Shown piece after piece: positions 21,744 to 32,439 of a stretch of 64,000 nt of DNA. The stretch lies in the NCBI RefSeq assembly GCF_003065385.1, contig NZ_CP023277.1:1018829-1082828 (forward strand). Reading direction: 5' to 3'. This DNA comes from Polynucleobacter acidiphobus (GTDB lineage: Bacteria; Pseudomonadota; Gammaproteobacteria; Burkholderiales; Burkholderiaceae). Made by a program: the position numbers and the translations under genes. Position 1 is the first letter of the stretch; every line of letters starts with the position of its first letter. The notes beneath the pieces were generated by a model that had not been told where the DNA came from, made no database searches, and saw only the letters and a list, made by a program, of their open reading frames with translations.

Positions 21744-22898
21744 TTATCGTCCCTGAAACTGAATCACCTGCTCATTGAGTGCTTGCATACGCTCAGCACG
21801 GCGAGTTCGATCAATCACATCGCCTGCCAACTGTCCGCAGGCAGCTGCGATATCGTCACCGCGGGTCTTACGCACGGTGGTTACCAGATCAGCATCTTGC
21901 AAAATTTGGGCAAACTGTTTGACCCGCTCAGCGGGTGAGCGTTTTAAGCCTGAGGCTGGGAATGGATTAAAGGGAATGAGATTTAATTTGCAACGCAAGC
22001 CCTTTAGGAGTTTGATTAATTCTTTGGCATGCTGGTCTTGGTCATTGACGCCATCGAGCATGCAGTACTCAAAGGTAATGAAGTCGCGCGGTGCAAATGG
22101 TAAGTAGCGATCGCATGCGGCGATTAGTTCTTTTAGAGGATATTTTTGATTGAGCGGCACGAGCTCATCGCGCAGAGCATCGTTGGGTGCGTGCAAGGAT
22201 ACGGCCAGAGCCACCGGGCAATCCTGGGCCAAGCGATCCATCATGGGGACCACACCCGAGGTAGAGACGGTAACACGGCGGCGTGAGAGTCCATACGCAT
22301 GATCATCGAGCATTAAACGCAATGCCACGAGCACCGCATCGTAGTTGAGCAAAGGCTCGCCCATGCCCATCATCACCACATTCGTAATGACACGACCCTG
22401 CGCTTGCTCCGCACAATCATCATCCAGCCTGCGAATCGCATGGGGGTCGTCCCGCAGATGATGCTCAGCAAACCAAAGTTGTCCAATAATCTCGGCCGGG
22501 GTCAGATTACGGGCAAAGCCTTGGTGACCGGTGGAACAAAATCGGCAGTTGACAGCACAACCCGCCTGTGAGGAGATGCACAATGTGCCGCGATCATCCT
22601 CAGGGATATAGACCATCTCAACGGCATTGCCAGCCCCCACATCCAGTAACCACTTGCGGGTGCCATCACCGGCTTTCATATCCTGGATGACTGGCAGACT
22701 AATCACATCTGCTTCTTGGGCGAGTTGATGACGAAAGGATTTGGCTAGATCGGTCATCAGCGCCACGTCACTGACGCCGCGCTGATGCACCCACTGCAAG
22801 AGCTGCTTCGCCCGAAAGGGCTTCTCGTTTAATCCCGCAACGTACTCTGCCATCTTGGCAGCATCAAAATTGAGTAAGTTCGTGCGGCTTGAATTCAA
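21744..22898 (-). CDS. rlmN: Dual-specificity RNA methyltransferase RlmN
   Basis: Radical-SAM enzyme that methylates A2503 of 23S rRNA and A37 of some tRNAs. 384 residues with the radical-[11 protein letters not shown] motif (about residues 114-121), [12 protein letters not shown], and conserved C-terminal residues. The only start that keeps the N-terminal NLLNFDAA segment is a TTG at 22898, 7 bp after the ndk stop and without a clear ribosome binding site; translation may depend on ndk. Confidence 0.94.
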   Translation of the reverse strand: MNSSRTNLLNFDAAKMAEYVAGLNEKPFRAKQLLQWVHQRGVSDVALMTDLAKSFRHQLAQEADVISLPVIQDMKAGDGTRKWLLDVGAGNAVEMVYIPEDDRGTLCISSQAGCAVNCRFCSTGHQGFARNLTPAEIIGQLWFAEHHLRDDPHAIRRLDDDCAEQAQGRVITNVVMMGMGEPLLNYDAVLVALRLMLDDHAYGLSRRRVTVSTSGVVPMMDRLAQDCPVALAVSLHAPNDALRDELVPLNQKYPLKELIAACDRYLPFAPRDFITFEYCMLDGVNDQDQHAKELIKLLKGLRCKLNLIPFNPFPASGLKRSPAERVKQFAQILQDADLVTTVRKTRGDDIAAACGQLAGDVIDRTRRAERMQALNEQVIQFQGR

Positions 22899-22905
22899 TG
22901 GTGAA

Positions 22906-23331
22906 TTAACGTGCGTAGATGTTCATGCCAGGGAAGAAAAAGGCGACTTCCACTGCAGCGGTCTCTGGTGCATCGGAACCATGCACGGCATTAGCATCAA
23001 TGCTATCTGCAAAGTCAGCGCGGATCGTTCCCTTGTCGGCTTTCTTGGGATCGGTCGCGCCCATCAGCTCACGATTTTTAGCAATCGCGTTCTCGCCCTC
23101 AAGTACCTGAATCATCACTGGACCCGAGATCATGAAGCTCACGAGATCTTTGAAGAAAGGACGCTCTTTATGCACGGCATAGAACTGCTCAGCTTCATTT
23201 TTTGAGAGGTGCGCCATTTTGGCGGCGACGATCTTCAAACCCGCTTGCTCAAAACGAGCATAGATTTGGCCAATCACGTTCTTCGCGACTGCGTCAGGTT
23301 TGATGATGGATAAGGTGCGCTGAATTGCCAT
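22906..23331 (-). CDS. ndk: Nucleoside diphosphate kinase
   Basis: Phosphorylates nucleoside diphosphates through a phospho-histidine. 141 residues from the ATG at 23331, preceded by GGAG. The catalytic H117 sits in NAVHGSDA and the N-terminus [10 protein letters not shown] is standard. A longer open frame upstream (to 23520) is rejected because it lacks conservation and passes the good ribosome binding site. It heads the leftward ndk-to-purA gene block. Confidence 0.96.
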   Translation of the reverse strand: MAIQRTLSIIKPDAVAKNVIGQIYARFEQAGLKIVAAKMAHLSKNEAEQFYAVHKERPFFKDLVSFMISGPVMIQVLEGENAIAKNRELMGATDPKKADKGTIRADFADSIDANAVHGSDAPETAAVEVAFFFPGMNIYAR

Positions 23332-23600
23332 GCAAAAACTCCAATGAGGTTGTGTAAAACGGTTTTTCGGTTTTATTGAATCATTTGTCAGCAATACTCG
23401 GTATTGCGATGCGAAATTATACGTTGTTTTTAGGGTTTTAGCCCCCATTCCTACTCCTAAGCCATTGAATTTCTTAGGTATATCACCTAAAGACCCTAAT
23501 ACCAACGGACTTCTTGTCACAAAGCTCTTGATTTTTATATGTTTTGTCTATACTTAGTGACTATCAAGTCCATGTTGGACTTACTTTAAGGAGCTACTCA

Positions 23601-24302
23601 ATGAGTGATCTGAATTCGTATGGTTTTGGTCGTGGTGCTGCAGTTGCAACTGCCCAATCCCGTAACCGTGTCCTAAGAAACACCTACGCCCTCTTGGCAC
23701 TCTCGATGGTGCCTACCGTGATCGGTGCGTGGCTGGGTGTGGCCATGGGCTTTACCTTCTTCGAAGGTAGTCCATTCATGGGCGCGATTATCTTCTTGGC
23801 AGTTGCCTTTGGTTTCTTCTGGGCAATTGAGAAGAACAAAGATACCGGTATGGGCGTCGTGCTCTTGCTGGCGTTTACCTTCTTCATGGGCGTGATGCTT
23901 TCACGCTTGATCGGCATGACCCTGGGTAGCTACAGCAATGGTGCTGCTCTCATCATGGGTGCCTTTGGTGGCACAGCTGCAATCTTCACCGTGATGGCGT
24001 CGATTGCTACGGTCTCCAAGAAAGACTTCTCGGGCATGGGCAAGTTCCTTTTCGTGGGTGTCATTCTGTTGATCTTGGCTTCTTTAGCCAACATCTGGTT
24101 GCAGATCCCTGCCCTGATGCTCACCTTAATGGTTGTAGCAATTGCAATCTTCTCCGCGTTCATCCTGGTGGATGTGCAGCGCGTGGTTAATGGCGGTGAG
24201 ACCAACTACATCATTGCAACCTTAGGTATCTACCTGAGCATCTACAACATCTTCTCCAACCTCTTGGCTCTCTTGGGCATCTTTGGTGGAGACCGCGACT
24301 AA
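23601..24302 (+). CDS. Bax inhibitor-1 / YccA family membrane protein
   Basis: 233 residues with seven predicted membrane helices starting after a 30-residue cytosolic N-terminus, fitting the BI-1/YccA/YbhL family; in E. coli YccA modulates FtsH. The AAGGAG 8 nt before the ATG at 23601 fixes the start; an in-frame start at 23544 has none. It is a single-gene unit, divergent from ndk (269 bp apart) and closed by a strong hairpin terminator. The substrate or channel function is not deducible here. Confidence 0.88.
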   Translation: MSDLNSYGFGRGAAVATAQSRNRVLRNTYALLALSMVPTVIGAWLGVAMGFTFFEGSPFMGAIIFLAVAFGFFWAIEKNKDTGMGVVLLLAFTFFMGVMLSRLIGMTLGSYSNGAALIMGAFGGTAAIFTVMASIATVSKKDFSGMGKFLFVGVILLILASLANIWLQIPALMLTLMVVAIAIFSAFILVDVQRVVNGGETNYIIATLGIYLSIYNIFSNLLALLGIFGGDRD

Positions 24303-24328
24303 TAGCAACATCGTCCTGCGGTAACTTA

Positions 24329-24349
24329 GGGCGCTTCGGCGCCCTTTTT
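24329..24349 (+). terminator. Intrinsic terminator after the BI-1 gene
   Basis: GGGCGC-TTCG-GCGCCC (24329-24344), a 6-bp GC stem closed by a UUCG tetraloop, is followed by TTTTT at 24345-24349. It lies 27 bp after the stop. The T tract overlaps the last bases of the convergent peroxiredoxin gene. Confidence 0.85.
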
Positions 24350-24905
24350 ATTTCTTGCTCTTTAAGTAATCCAATACCCAAGCCGGATCACTATCGCTTG
24401 GGAAGATTGGGTAATGTACTGCCTCAATATGCCCATCATTGGTAATCAGGGTCACGCGTTTGAGTAAGGTCATCCCTGCCGCTACAAAGGTTGGCAAGTT
24501 GAGGGCCTGCTGGAACTGATATTGCTCATCGCTCAGAACCTGAAACGGCAAATGTAAACGCGTAGCCATCTCGCGCTGGTAATCAGTGCTTTGCACACTG
24601 AGGCCAAACACATTGGCATTGAGGTCCTGTAACTCTTGGTAATGATCCCGAAAGGCACAACTTTGCGGTGTGCAGCCACGCGCACCTGGGATTTGATCCC
24701 ACCCTTGCGGTAATGGCACGTTAGGCTGACCGGTCATGGGGTAGCAATAAATGACCAAGCGCCCACGTAGTTGTGAGAGGTTCACCATCGACCCATCGGT
24801 TGCCAACAAGGCTACATTCGGTAAAGCCATTCCGACCAAATGTTTACAAGCCCCGTCGTCTTGGGGAACAGGTAGATCAGTGGGCAGTTGGTTGAGGTTG
24901 GTCAT
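24348..24905 (-). CDS. Peroxiredoxin (AhpC/TSA, PrxQ-like)
   Basis: 185 residues with a thioredoxin-like fold. GCTPQSCAFRD (about residues 76-86) supplies the peroxidatic and probable resolving cysteines five residues apart, as in PrxQ/BCP proteins. An unusual insertion (GQPNVPLPQGWDQIPGAR) separates the YPMT strand from that motif. Expected role: reduction of hydroperoxides in the cytosol; no signal peptide. It is convergent with the BI-1 gene. Confidence 0.85.
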   Translation of the reverse strand: MTNLNQLPTDLPVPQDDGACKHLVGMALPNVALLATDGSMVNLSQLRGRLVIYCYPMTGQPNVPLPQGWDQIPGARGCTPQSCAFRDHYQELQDLNANVFGLSVQSTDYQREMATRLHLPFQVLSDEQYQFQQALNLPTFVAAGMTLLKRVTLITNDGHIEAVHYPIFPSDSDPAWVLDYLKSKK

Positions 24906-24944
24906 GGTATATGCGTGTTGATGAACTCACACAATACCCGACTT

Positions 24945-26321
24945 TTATCCCGGTCGATCAAACACCGCAATCGATTCAATATGCGAGGTGTGAGGGAACA
25001 TATTGATGATCCCTGCTTTGCTCAGGGTGTAATTGAGTTCGTGCGTCAGAATCGCTGCATCGCGTGCGAGTGTTTTGGGATTACAAGATACATACACGAT
25101 GCGTTTCGGTAGGTTTGCTGTTGGTAGATCTTGCATCGCCTTACAAATTTCCATAGCGCCCTCTCGTGGCGGGTCAATCAGCCATTTATCAGCCTTGCCC
25201 CAGCCATTGAGATCCGTGGCCGTGACCTCAAAGAGATTGCTCTGACTAAATTGGGTTTTGTGATCGAGTTGGTTATGACGGGCGTTTTGCAGAGCGCGCT
25301 GGGTTAGAGTCTTGCTCCCCTCAATGCCGAGTACTTCCTTAGCTAGGGTTGCAATGGGCAGTGTGAAGTTTCCAATGCCACAGAAGAGATCGATCACGCG
25401 ATCACTCGCCTGGATATCCAGTAATGCAATGGCTTTACTAATAAGTACTTGATTGACTGCGTGATTGACTTGGGTGAAGTCTGTTGGCAGAAACGGCAAG
25501 GTGACCCCGAACTCTGGCAAGGTGTAACTCAGAGACTGCTCAGTAGGGTAAAACGGTTTGGCGCTCTCAGGCCCTTGGGGCTGTAACCAAATACCAACCT
25601 GATGGTATTTGGCAAATGCCTCCAGATTCTTGAGATCGGTGGGTGTCAGGGGTAGCAAATGCCGAATCACTAAGGCAATTTGGGTGATGCCCGGTTGGCT
25701 TATGTCTTCTCCAACAGCAAACTCAATTTGCGGCACGCGATCACGGATGCTGAGTGAACCCACCAGTTCCCGCATCGACACCAAGAGGTCTGAGATTCGT
25801 TTGGGGATGACTTCGCAGGTGAGCATGTCTGCCACATAACTGCTGTTGTGTTCATGAAAACCCACCAAGATCGTGCCCTTTTTAATCGAGCGATCGATCA
25901 CACTCAAGCGCCCTCGATGGCGATAGTGCCAAGCGGGTCCTGCAATCGGTCGCAGGATCTCGTCGGGCTTAATCCGTCCGATGTGCCACAGATCATCCTC
26001 TAAGATCCGTTGCTTGATCGCAATCTGCGCAGCAAAATCCAGATGCTGCATGCTGCAGCCTCCGCAGGTCCCAAAATAGGTGCAGCGAGGTGTGGTCCGA
26101 TAGACCGCGGGTTTAATCAGCTCATGAAGTTTGGCTTTGGCAAAGCGGGCTTTCTCCCGCGTGATGGTGTAGGTCACGCGCTCGGTGGGCAATGCCCCCC
26201 GAATGAAAAGTACTTTGCCGCCCTCTTCATTCGATTGCCGTGCGACTCCTTGTGCATCAAGATCCAAAGAGTCAATCGTGACGATAGAAGATGCTTCTGG
26301 CATCCGTGCTTCCGCGCTCAT
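24945..26321 (-). CDS. rlmD: 23S rRNA (uracil-1939-C5)-methyltransferase RlmD
   Basis: RumA-type methyltransferase. 458 residues: an N-terminal TRAM domain, the iron-sulfur cysteines of CTYFGTCGGCSMQH (about residues 79-92, with a further Cys near 170), the SAM-binding DLFCGIGNFTLP (about 312-323), and the catalytic VYVSCNPKTLARD. It reads leftward after the exonuclease gene with 17 bp between them. Length fits the family. Confidence 0.95.
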   Translation of the reverse strand: MSAEARMPEASSIVTIDSLDLDAQGVARQSNEEGGKVLFIRGALPTERVTYTITREKARFAKAKLHELIKPAVYRTTPRCTYFGTCGGCSMQHLDFAAQIAIKQRILEDDLWHIGRIKPDEILRPIAGPAWHYRHRGRLSVIDRSIKKGTILVGFHEHNSSYVADMLTCEVIPKRISDLLVSMRELVGSLSIRDRVPQIEFAVGEDISQPGITQIALVIRHLLPLTPTDLKNLEAFAKYHQVGIWLQPQGPESAKPFYPTEQSLSYTLPEFGVTLPFLPTDFTQVNHAVNQVLISKAIALLDIQASDRVIDLFCGIGNFTLPIATLAKEVLGIEGSKTLTQRALQNARHNQLDHKTQFSQSNLFEVTATDLNGWGKADKWLIDPPREGAMEICKAMQDLPTANLPKRIVYVSCNPKTLARDAAILTHELNYTLSKAGIINMFPHTSHIESIAVFDRPG

Positions 26322-26338
26322 TCTGACCTTGATGGGTG

Positions 26339-27163
26339 CTAGTGACTAAAACCGGCTAGGTACTCGGTCCAAGGTGCTTTACCCTGCTTGGCATCCTGCT
26401 CGAGTTGCTGCTTCACGTAGGCCAGTTCTTCGTCGTACTCATCGGCAGTAAAGCCGCCACGCATCTGTTGAAAGCGGCAATACACTAAATAGGTATTGAC
26501 TACGTCGGTCTCGCAATACTGTCGGATTTGCTCGATCTCTCCACGTTGGTAGGCAGGCCATACTTGCGAGCCGTCCATGCCTAGTTTTCCTGGAAAGCCA
26601 CATAACTTGGCAAGTGCGTCGAGCGGTGCATTAGCACGCGCATTGTGCTTCGCTAAGACATCCATCAGATCAATATGGCGCATGTGGTAGCGGTTGATGT
26701 AATTGTTCCATTTGAAGTCTTTGCTATCGCTATCCATGCTCTCACCCATCTCCCAATACCGTGGAGCAGCTACTTGATTAAGGAGCGCTCGGTAGTGCAA
26801 GACCGGTAGATCAAAGCCGCTTCCATTCCACGACACTAATTGAGGGGTGTATTTTTCAATGAGTTCGTAGAAAGCTTGAACGAGGGTTTTCTCATCATCG
26901 GCTGCGGTTCCAAGGCTGCCAACCTTAAATTGCGGTAAGCCCTCTTTGGTGGTTCTGCGGATCACGCAGGAGATCGCAATGATCTTTTGCAGATAGAGGG
27001 GTAAGAACTCATGGCCGGTTTGGGCGGCACGTTCATCCATCGCGGCCTTTGCGACCTCAGCATCGCTCATGGAGTCTGGATAAGAATGAAGGACCCGCAA
27101 TCCGGCGACATCCGGAACGGTCTCAATATCAAATACTAGTACGCTGGGGATCGATTTAGCCAA
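26339..27163 (-). CDS. 3'-5' exonuclease, DnaQ/PolB-like (predicted DEDDy)
   Basis: 274 residues matching the predicted 3'-5' exonuclease family related to the PolB proofreading domain. Motif I is FDIETVPD (about 10-17), motif II WNGSGFDLPVLHYR (about 114-127), and the last motif TDVVNTYLVYCRF (about 219-231) carries Asp and Tyr. Likely a cytosolic DNA or RNA exonuclease; the substrate is unknown. The start is a TTG at 27163, 13 bp after nlpD, without a visible ribosome binding site, so start confidence is lower than identity. Confidence 0.82.
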   Translation of the reverse strand: MAKSIPSVLVFDIETVPDVAGLRVLHSYPDSMSDAEVAKAAMDERAAQTGHEFLPLYLQKIIAISCVIRRTTKEGLPQFKVGSLGTAADDEKTLVQAFYELIEKYTPQLVSWNGSGFDLPVLHYRALLNQVAAPRYWEMGESMDSDSKDFKWNNYINRYHMRHIDLMDVLAKHNARANAPLDALAKLCGFPGKLGMDGSQVWPAYQRGEIEQIRQYCETDVVNTYLVYCRFQQMRGGFTADEYDEELAYVKQQLEQDAKQGKAPWTEYLAGFSH

Positions 27164-27176
27164 GCGGGTTTTGCAG

Positions 27177-28010
27177 TTATTGCAAATATTGCATTGGGTT
27201 AACGGGCTTGCCGTTCATGCGCACCTCAAAGTGCAACTTCACCATATTGGCGTCAGAGTCGCCCATCTCGGCGATGCGTTGACCCTTGCGAACGTTCTCA
27301 CCCTCTTTTACTAAGAGTGTGCGGTTATGGGCATAGGCCGTGAGATAGGTGTTGTCATGCTTGACGATCACCAGATTGCCATAACCTCTTAGGCTGTTGC
27401 CGGCGTAGACCACTTTGCCATCGGCTGCTGCTTGAATGGGCTCGCCCATCTTGCCGGCAATATCAATACCCTTGTTCTTGGCCTCATTGAACTCTTCAAC
27501 CACTTTACCCTTTGCAGGCCATGAGAGCTTAATGGGTGGATCGATCGCATTCGCTTTGGGCTCAGCAACTACCACCTCTTTTTCTTCTATTTTCTTGGTG
27601 GCAACTTTACTATCGGCTGGCGCTTTACTGTCAGCGGGTTTAATCGGCTCAATGGGCTTGGTTGTTACCCGAGCCGTACTTGGCGGTGGCTTCACCCGCA
27701 AGACCTGATCGACCTCAATCAAATTAGGGTCGGTGATGTTATTCCATGCTGCAATGTCCCGATAAGACTGTCCGTTATCGAGCGCAATCCGAATCAAGGT
27801 GTCGCCACGCTTGACCCGATAGAACCCTGGAGGAACTGGCTCTTGAGCAGGTGCGCTGGCTACCGGTGCGCTGCGATCCGTAATCGTAGCCGGCTTGGTT
27901 CTTGGTGGTGTTGAGCACGCTGCAAGCCCAAAAGCGATAAGCGCTACTAGAGCGGTTTGGCCGAAGCGAATCGCGGATCGGGATTGTGGGCTGTCATGCA
28001 ATGGGTTCAT
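27177..28010 (-). CDS. nlpD: NlpD-like murein hydrolase activator lipoprotein (LysM plus M23 domain)
   Basis: 277 residues: a lipoprotein signal ending LAAC (Cys 32), a LysM peptidoglycan-binding domain (about 62-105, [13 protein letters not shown]), a Lys/Pro-rich linker, and a degenerate M23 peptidase domain (about 165-275). In E. coli NlpD activates the amidase AmiC during cell separation. The ATG overlaps the pcm stop by 4 nt, and surE-pcm-nlpD is a conserved proteobacterial order. Confidence 0.92.
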   Translation of the reverse strand: MNPLHDSPQSRSAIRFGQTALVALIAFGLAACSTPPRTKPATITDRSAPVASAPAQEPVPPGFYRVKRGDTLIRIALDNGQSYRDIAAWNNITDPNLIEVDQVLRVKPPPSTARVTTKPIEPIKPADSKAPADSKVATKKIEEKEVVVAEPKANAIDPPIKLSWPAKGKVVEEFNEAKNKGIDIAGKMGEPIQAAADGKVVYAGNSLRGYGNLVIVKHDNTYLTAYAHNRTLLVKEGENVRKGQRIAEMGDSDANMVKLHFEVRMNGKPVNPMQYLQ

Positions 28011-28660
28011 ATCACCCCTGATTGTAAGGGCACAAAAAAGACCTCATCAAGTGCGGTCCTTTGATAGCGGTGGGAGCTCACCCGCTCAATGAGTAAGAGC
28101 TGTTGCTCGGTCTCACTTTTAGAGACCGGGGCAATGAGTCGTCCCCCAATCGCCAGTTGATCCAATAAAGGGTCTGGTACCCCCAATCCCGCCGCGGCGA
28201 GGATGATTCCGTCAAAGGGGGCTGCTTGGGGTAATCCTCGGATTCCGTCGCCATAGATGAGGCGCAAATTAGCGATCCGGAAGGGTCGTAATTTGGTACG
28301 GGCCAGATCATGCAAAGCGCGTACCCGCTCAATGGAATACACCTCTTGTGCTAATAAACTCAGTACCGCCGCTTGGTAGCCACACCCCGTTCCAATCTCG
28401 AGCACCTTGCCCAAGGGTTGTTTGTTCTTGTGCAAGAGCTCAATCATACGAGCCACTACCGAGGGCTTAGAGATGGTTTGATGATGACCAATCGGTAATG
28501 CAGAGTCTTCATAGGCTTGCGCGTGCAGTCCAGCATCGATAAACGAGTGACGGGGTACCGTGGCTATGGCTTGTAAGACCTGCGGGTTCTTAATCCCCGC
28601 CTCATGCACCTTGCGTGCGAGGTCTTGGCGATGCCCGGCAAAGCGCTCAGCCGCTTTCAT
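28007..28660 (-). CDS. pcm: Protein-L-isoaspartate O-methyltransferase
   Basis: Repairs isoaspartyl residues in aged proteins using SAM. 217 residues from the ATG at 28660, which overlaps the surE stop as ATGA; a longer frame (start 28744) would overlap surE by 88 nt and adds residues not seen in family members. Conserved parts: [18 protein letters not shown], the SAM motif [16 protein letters not shown], and [11 protein letters not shown]. Confidence 0.94.
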   Translation of the reverse strand: MKAAERFAGHRQDLARKVHEAGIKNPQVLQAIATVPRHSFIDAGLHAQAYEDSALPIGHHQTISKPSVVARMIELLHKNKQPLGKVLEIGTGCGYQAAVLSLLAQEVYSIERVRALHDLARTKLRPFRIANLRLIYGDGIRGLPQAAPFDGIILAAAGLGVPDPLLDQLAIGGRLIAPVSKSETEQQLLLIERVSSHRYQRTALDEVFFVPLQSGVI

Positions 28661-29442
28661 CCGCGGTCCCAGCCCGAAGCACGCATACTCGCTTGGCGGG
28701 CATGGTGTGTGAGATCGAGTTGCATGGGGGTAATTGAGATGCATCCTTCATTAATCGCATGAAAATCTGTTCCCGGGGAGATATCGCGGGCTTGGCCTGC
28801 AGGGCCGATCCAATAGATGTCCTCACCGCGTGGATTTTGTTGCACGATCACCGGTTGCGAGTGATGGCGTGTTCCCAAGCGGGTCACACGCCAGCGTTTG
28901 AGTTGCTCATAATGGCCATTGGGAATGTTGACGTTTAGTAAGGTGGCGATGCCATCACCGCGCTCCATCGGCTCTTGCAGAGCCTGGGTCACGATGTCAC
29001 GCGCTGCCTTTGCCGCATCCTCAATTTGGGCCCAACCGCGATCAACTTGTGAGAACGCAATCCCAGGCACCCCAAACATCACGCCTTCAATTGCAGCAGC
29101 CACGGTGCCGGAATACAGAACATCCTCACCCATGTTCTCACCTTGATTAATTCCGGAGACCACGAGATCCGGTTTACTCTCTAAAAATCCGGTCATGGCC
29201 ATGTGTACGCAGTCGGTCGGTGTGCCGTTCACAAACAGAAATCCATCGCGCTCACCACCGGCCACCCGATGAATACTCAAGGGTCGAGAGAGTGTGAGTG
29301 AGTTCGATGCACCGCTGTGATTTTGCTCGGGCGCCACAATCGTTAACTTCCCTAAGGGACGTAGTGCATTGACCAAAGCGAGTAAGCCAGGAGCTAAATA
29401 GCCATCGTCATTACTCACTAAGATGTGTGGGACTTTACTCAT
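28657..29442 (-). CDS. surE: 5'/3'-nucleotidase SurE
   Basis: Metal-dependent phosphatase acting on nucleoside monophosphates and short polyphosphate. 261 residues with the N-terminal VSNDDGY metal motif (about 9-15), [10 protein letters not shown], and [22 protein letters not shown] (in part). It begins the surE-pcm-nlpD operon, starting 20 bp after the recR start in opposite genomic order (same strand, upstream neighbour recR). Confidence 0.95.
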   Translation of the reverse strand: MSKVPHILVSNDDGYLAPGLLALVNALRPLGKLTIVAPEQNHSGASNSLTLSRPLSIHRVAGGERDGFLFVNGTPTDCVHMAMTGFLESKPDLVVSGINQGENMGEDVLYSGTVAAAIEGVMFGVPGIAFSQVDRGWAQIEDAAKAARDIVTQALQEPMERGDGIATLLNVNIPNGHYEQLKRWRVTRLGTRHHSQPVIVQQNPRGEDIYWIGPAGQARDISPGTDFHAINEGCISITPMQLDLTHHARQASMRASGWDRG

Positions 29443-29462
29443 AGATGCTTTCGTATATGGAT

Positions 29463-30095
29463 TTAGCTGATGGAGCGGCGATCAAGTAAAGCGCGAGCTA
29501 AGGTACCAGCATCGACATACTCCAACTCGCCACCCACCGGAATGCCGCGGGCAATGCGGGTCGCTTTGATGCCTTTGATCTTTAAGACCTCGCCAATGTA
29601 ATGCGCAGTGGCTTCACCCTCACTCGTAAAATTAGTAGCCAGCACCACCTCACGTACGGGTCCACCGAACTCCGGCTTCTCAATCCGATCAAGCAAACGG
29701 TCAAAGTGGATCTCATTGGGGCCCATGCCATCCAGTGGTGAGATACGACCCATCAGCACAAAGTACTGACCTTTAAAACTCATAGTTTGCTCAACCATCA
29801 CCTGGTCGGCCGGGGTCTCCACCACGCACAGCAAAGCGGGGTCGCGACGTGAATCGCTGCAGGTCGTGCATAGCTCCAGTTCAGTGAAGGTGTTGCAACG
29901 CTGACAATGTCCAATCGACTCGACTGCCTCACCCAATGACTGGGCTAGAACCGCGGCACCGTTGCGATCATGTTGCAATAAGTAATACGCCATACGCTGC
30001 GCTGATTTGGGGCCAACGCCGGGCAAGACCCGCAAGGCCTCCACCAAACGACTGAGTGCGTCTTGAGGCTCGTTTGGTGATTTGGTCCGACTCAT
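29463..30095 (-). CDS. recR: Recombination mediator RecR
   Basis: Helps load RecA at gaps with RecF and RecO. 210 residues: helix-hairpin-helix with [17 protein letters not shown] (about 24-40), a four-cysteine zinc finger CQRC..CTTC (about 68-83), and a Toprim domain ([15 protein letters not shown] onward). The order dnaX-ybaB-recR, each separated by a few bases, is conserved across bacteria. Confidence 0.96.
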   Translation of the reverse strand: MSRTKSPNEPQDALSRLVEALRVLPGVGPKSAQRMAYYLLQHDRNGAAVLAQSLGEAVESIGHCQRCNTFTELELCTTCSDSRRDPALLCVVETPADQVMVEQTMSFKGQYFVLMGRISPLDGMGPNEIHFDRLLDRIEKPEFGGPVREVVLATNFTSEGEATAHYIGEVLKIKGIKATRIARGIPVGGELEYVDAGTLARALLDRRSIS

Positions 30096-30101
30096 CCGAC
30101 T

Positions 30102-30425
30102 TTAGAACGGTAACTTAAATCCGGGGGGCATCGGCATCCCAGCGGTCGCGCCCGACATGAGGGCTTGGCTAGCCGCTTCAGCCTGCTTGAATGCATCGGT
30201 ATACGCAGTGACCACCAGATCTTCGAGCATCTCGCGATCATCCATTGCTGCTGGATCAATTTGCACCCGCTTCATCTCATACTTGCCACTAATGGTGACC
30301 TTCACCATGCCGCCAGCGGCTTGACCCGTAAGCTCTATGGCATTGAGCTCTTCCTGAGCGCGCTTCATCTTCTCTTGCATTTGCTGGGCTTGCTTCATTA
30401 AGCCCGCAATTTGACCTTTCATCAT
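30102..30425 (-). CDS. ybaB: YbaB/EbfC nucleoid-associated protein
   Basis: 107 residues; a small dimeric DNA-binding protein with an N-terminal Gln/Met/Lys-rich helix (about 1-30) and the conserved [19 protein letters not shown] stretch. Two adjacent ATGs (30425 and 30422) are possible starts. It lies between dnaX (23 bp) and recR (6 bp). Confidence 0.94.
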   Translation of the reverse strand: MMKGQIAGLMKQAQQMQEKMKRAQEELNAIELTGQAAGGMVKVTISGKYEMKRVQIDPAAMDDREMLEDLVVTAYTDAFKQAEAASQALMSGATAGMPMPPGFKLPF

Positions 30426-30448
30426 GGTGTGCTTCTCCGCTATTGAAA

Positions 30449-32113
30449 TTAATTAATGGGACGAACCGAGCCTGAGACCACTTTGGCCCCAAACTCGCGC
30501 TCAAGCTCTTTTAAGAATGGATCCTCAGCAATTTGCTCTTCGGCATTGAGTTTTTTCTCTTCGTAGATCTGGGCGTCCACCTTAGCAATTGTGTGATTAG
30601 CCTTACCCTCACCCAATTGCAGCTTCACGGGTTTACCGTACTGCGCCCGCAGGGTCTCCCCAAAACGGGCGAGCGCATCATCCGTTGCCAGTTGTGGCAT
30701 CGCAGTCGTCAGAGTAATAAAGAGTGTCGTTGGGGTATCGCGCCACTCCACCAGTTCGGTTTGGTGAGCAAGTTGCTGCAAGAGCCCTCGCAGTGGCAGG
30801 TTTCGGACGAGCGCATGCCAATCGGGTTTGATCTCACTATTGAGGTTCGGCGCATGAGTAGCCGTCTCGAGCGCAGTATTTGCGACAGTACTTGCAACAC
30901 TCTTTGCAGCCGGCTTTCCTTCTACTGACTTGTTTGCAGGAGCGGCTGGTTTAGGAGTTGCTTGCGTAGCAGCCTTCGGTGCGCTGTTCGCTGTTACTGA
31001 CGTGCTGCCACTGCCACCGGGCTTGAAAGCTAACATTCGTAGAAGCGCCATCGCAAATCCAGCTTGCTCATCGGGAGCCAATGACAAATCGGCCCGACTG
31101 GTGATGGCAATCTGATAAAAGAGTTGGGTTTCTTCGGGAGTAAAGGCCTTTGCAAGCCTACGAATCTCATTTGCCTCTGGCCAATCGTCTAATACAGAGT
31201 CTGGCACGATCTGGGCGGTCGCTATTTTGTGTAAGAGACTGGCTAGATCTTGCAATGCTAGGGAGAAGGACATGCTGCGCAAGCCCATCTCTTCCGCAAT
31301 CTCGTTTAATGTCTTGCCATCTTTATTCTGTAGAGCATCCAAGATCTTGATGAGATAGGTCTCATCAATCGTGCCCAGCATGGTGCGGACTGCAGCCTCC
31401 GTGACCGGTCCTGCGGCATAGGCGATGGCTTGGTCGGTAAGCGATAGCGCATCGCGCATGGATCCCTGGGCAGCTTTCGCAATCACGCGCAAGGCGTTGG
31501 GCTCCGCATTGACCGACTCCGACCCCAAAATCTGCTGCAGGTGCTCTACGATCAGAGGCACTGGCATTTGTTTGAGATTGAACTGCAAGCAGCGAGAGAG
31601 TACGGTGACCGGCACCTTTTGGGGATCGGTAGTCGCCAGAATGAATTTCACATGGGGTGGCGGCTCTTCCAGGGTCTTGAGCATGGCATTAAAGGCATGC
31701 GTGGAGAGCATATGCACCTCGTCGATCATATAGACCTTAAAACGGGCACTGCTGGGTGCATAAGCGGCTTTCTCCAATAGAGAGACCATCTCATCGACAC
31801 CACGGTTGCTTGCTGCATCCATCTCGATGTAATCAACAAAGCGTCCGGCATCAATCTCGGTGCAGGCTTGGCATTGGCCACACGGTTCTGAGGTCATTTG
31901 TCCTTTGCCATCTATTCCTGTGCAATTGAGGGCTTTAGCCATAATGCGTGAGATGGTGGTCTTCCCCACTCCACGGGTGCCCGTGAATAACCACGCATGG
32001 TGTAGGCGGCCTTGATCTAAGGCGTGGGTTAAGGCTTTGACTACGTGATCCTGACCCACCAGTTCAGTGAAGGTTTTGGGGCGCCATTTACGAGCCAGTG
32101 CAAGTGCAGTCAT
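30449..32113 (-). CDS. dnaX: DNA polymerase III subunit gamma/tau
   Basis: Clamp-loader ATPase. 554 residues from the ATG at 32113 ([17 protein letters not shown]); an upstream in-frame extension of 21 residues is rejected. Walker [10 protein letters not shown] (about 45-53), zinc-binding cysteines (about 64-79), the DEVHM Walker B, and a Pro/Ala/Lys-rich linker (about 385-430) before a tau-type C-terminal domain. I looked for a slippery A-rich frameshift site and did not find one, so a short gamma form is not predicted. Confidence 0.95.
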   Translation of the reverse strand: MTALALARKWRPKTFTELVGQDHVVKALTHALDQGRLHHAWLFTGTRGVGKTTISRIMAKALNCTGIDGKGQMTSEPCGQCQACTEIDAGRFVDYIEMDAASNRGVDEMVSLLEKAAYAPSSARFKVYMIDEVHMLSTHAFNAMLKTLEEPPPHVKFILATTDPQKVPVTVLSRCLQFNLKQMPVPLIVEHLQQILGSESVNAEPNALRVIAKAAQGSMRDALSLTDQAIAYAAGPVTEAAVRTMLGTIDETYLIKILDALQNKDGKTLNEIAEEMGLRSMSFSLALQDLASLLHKIATAQIVPDSVLDDWPEANEIRRLAKAFTPEETQLFYQIAITSRADLSLAPDEQAGFAMALLRMLAFKPGGSGSTSVTANSAPKAATQATPKPAAPANKSVEGKPAAKSVASTVANTALETATHAPNLNSEIKPDWHALVRNLPLRGLLQQLAHQTELVEWRDTPTTLFITLTTAMPQLATDDALARFGETLRAQYGKPVKLQLGEGKANHTIAKVDAQIYEEKKLNAEEQIAEDPFLKELEREFGAKVVSGSVRPIN

Positions 32114-32133
32114 GGGCTCAATTCTAACAAGGC

Positions 32134-32139
32134 TACAAT
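32134..32139 (+). promoter_or_regulatory. Candidate -10 box for the SRP RNA
   Basis: TACAAT ends 7 bp before the predicted 5' end (32146) of the SRP RNA. No clear -35 hexamer is visible within dnaX's first codons, which overlap that region. Confidence 0.45.
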
Positions 32140-32145
32140 AAGAAC

Positions 32146-32242
32146 GGACGGGCCTCCTCGCATGGTGGCTTGGCAACCTGGTCAGGTCGGGAACGAAGCA
32201 GCCATACCCAAATACTATCAGTGCCGAGGGTCGGGCTCGTCC
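32146..32242 (+). ncRNA. ffs: Signal recognition particle 4.5S RNA, small bacterial type
   Basis: About 97 nt folding as one long hairpin: 5' GGACGGGCC pairs with 3' GGGCTCGTCC, and the apical domain holds the conserved GGTCAGGTCGGGAACGAAGCAGCC core that binds Ffh. It is divergent from dnaX with 32 bp between them, a common arrangement in Burkholderiales. Ends are set by the terminal stem and could shift by a few bases. Confidence 0.92.
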
Positions 32243-32278
32243 TTATTTCCTGCTAATGCAAACGAATTGATCGTTTTG

Positions 32279-32431
32279 CTATTTGCTAAATAATCCCAGA
32301 AATACCCCGAGCAAACTTTTGAAGGTCAAATAGGCAATCGCCAAGATTGTGATTGCCATGAGCATGCGAGAGCCAAATTCAATACGGAATATTTTGGCTC
32401 GATTGTGAGTGAGTTCGATTAAAAACACCAT
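32279..32431 (-). CDS. Candidate 50-residue single-pass membrane protein
   Basis: An ATG-started ORF of 50 residues with a charged N-terminus (about 1-21, two Arg and one Lys) and a hydrophobic helix at about 23-47 (MLMAITILAIAYLTF then LLGVFLGLF). The amphipathic start plus one membrane span is typical of real bacterial small proteins, but the ribosome binding site is poor and no family was recognised. It is the only plausible coding content in this gap. Confidence 0.35.
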   Translation of the reverse strand: MVFLIELTHNRAKIFRIEFGSRMLMAITILAIAYLTFKSLLGVFLGLFSK

Positions 32432-32439
32432 TCTGAATA

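Noticed and set aside
23332-23520. N-terminal extension of ndk by 63 codons
   Set aside because: Not conserved in the NDK family and bypasses the good GGAG site before 23331.
30709-31115. Possible programmed frameshift site in dnaX
   Set aside because: No A-rich slippery heptamer followed by a stem was seen near the expected position, so no gamma product is claimed.
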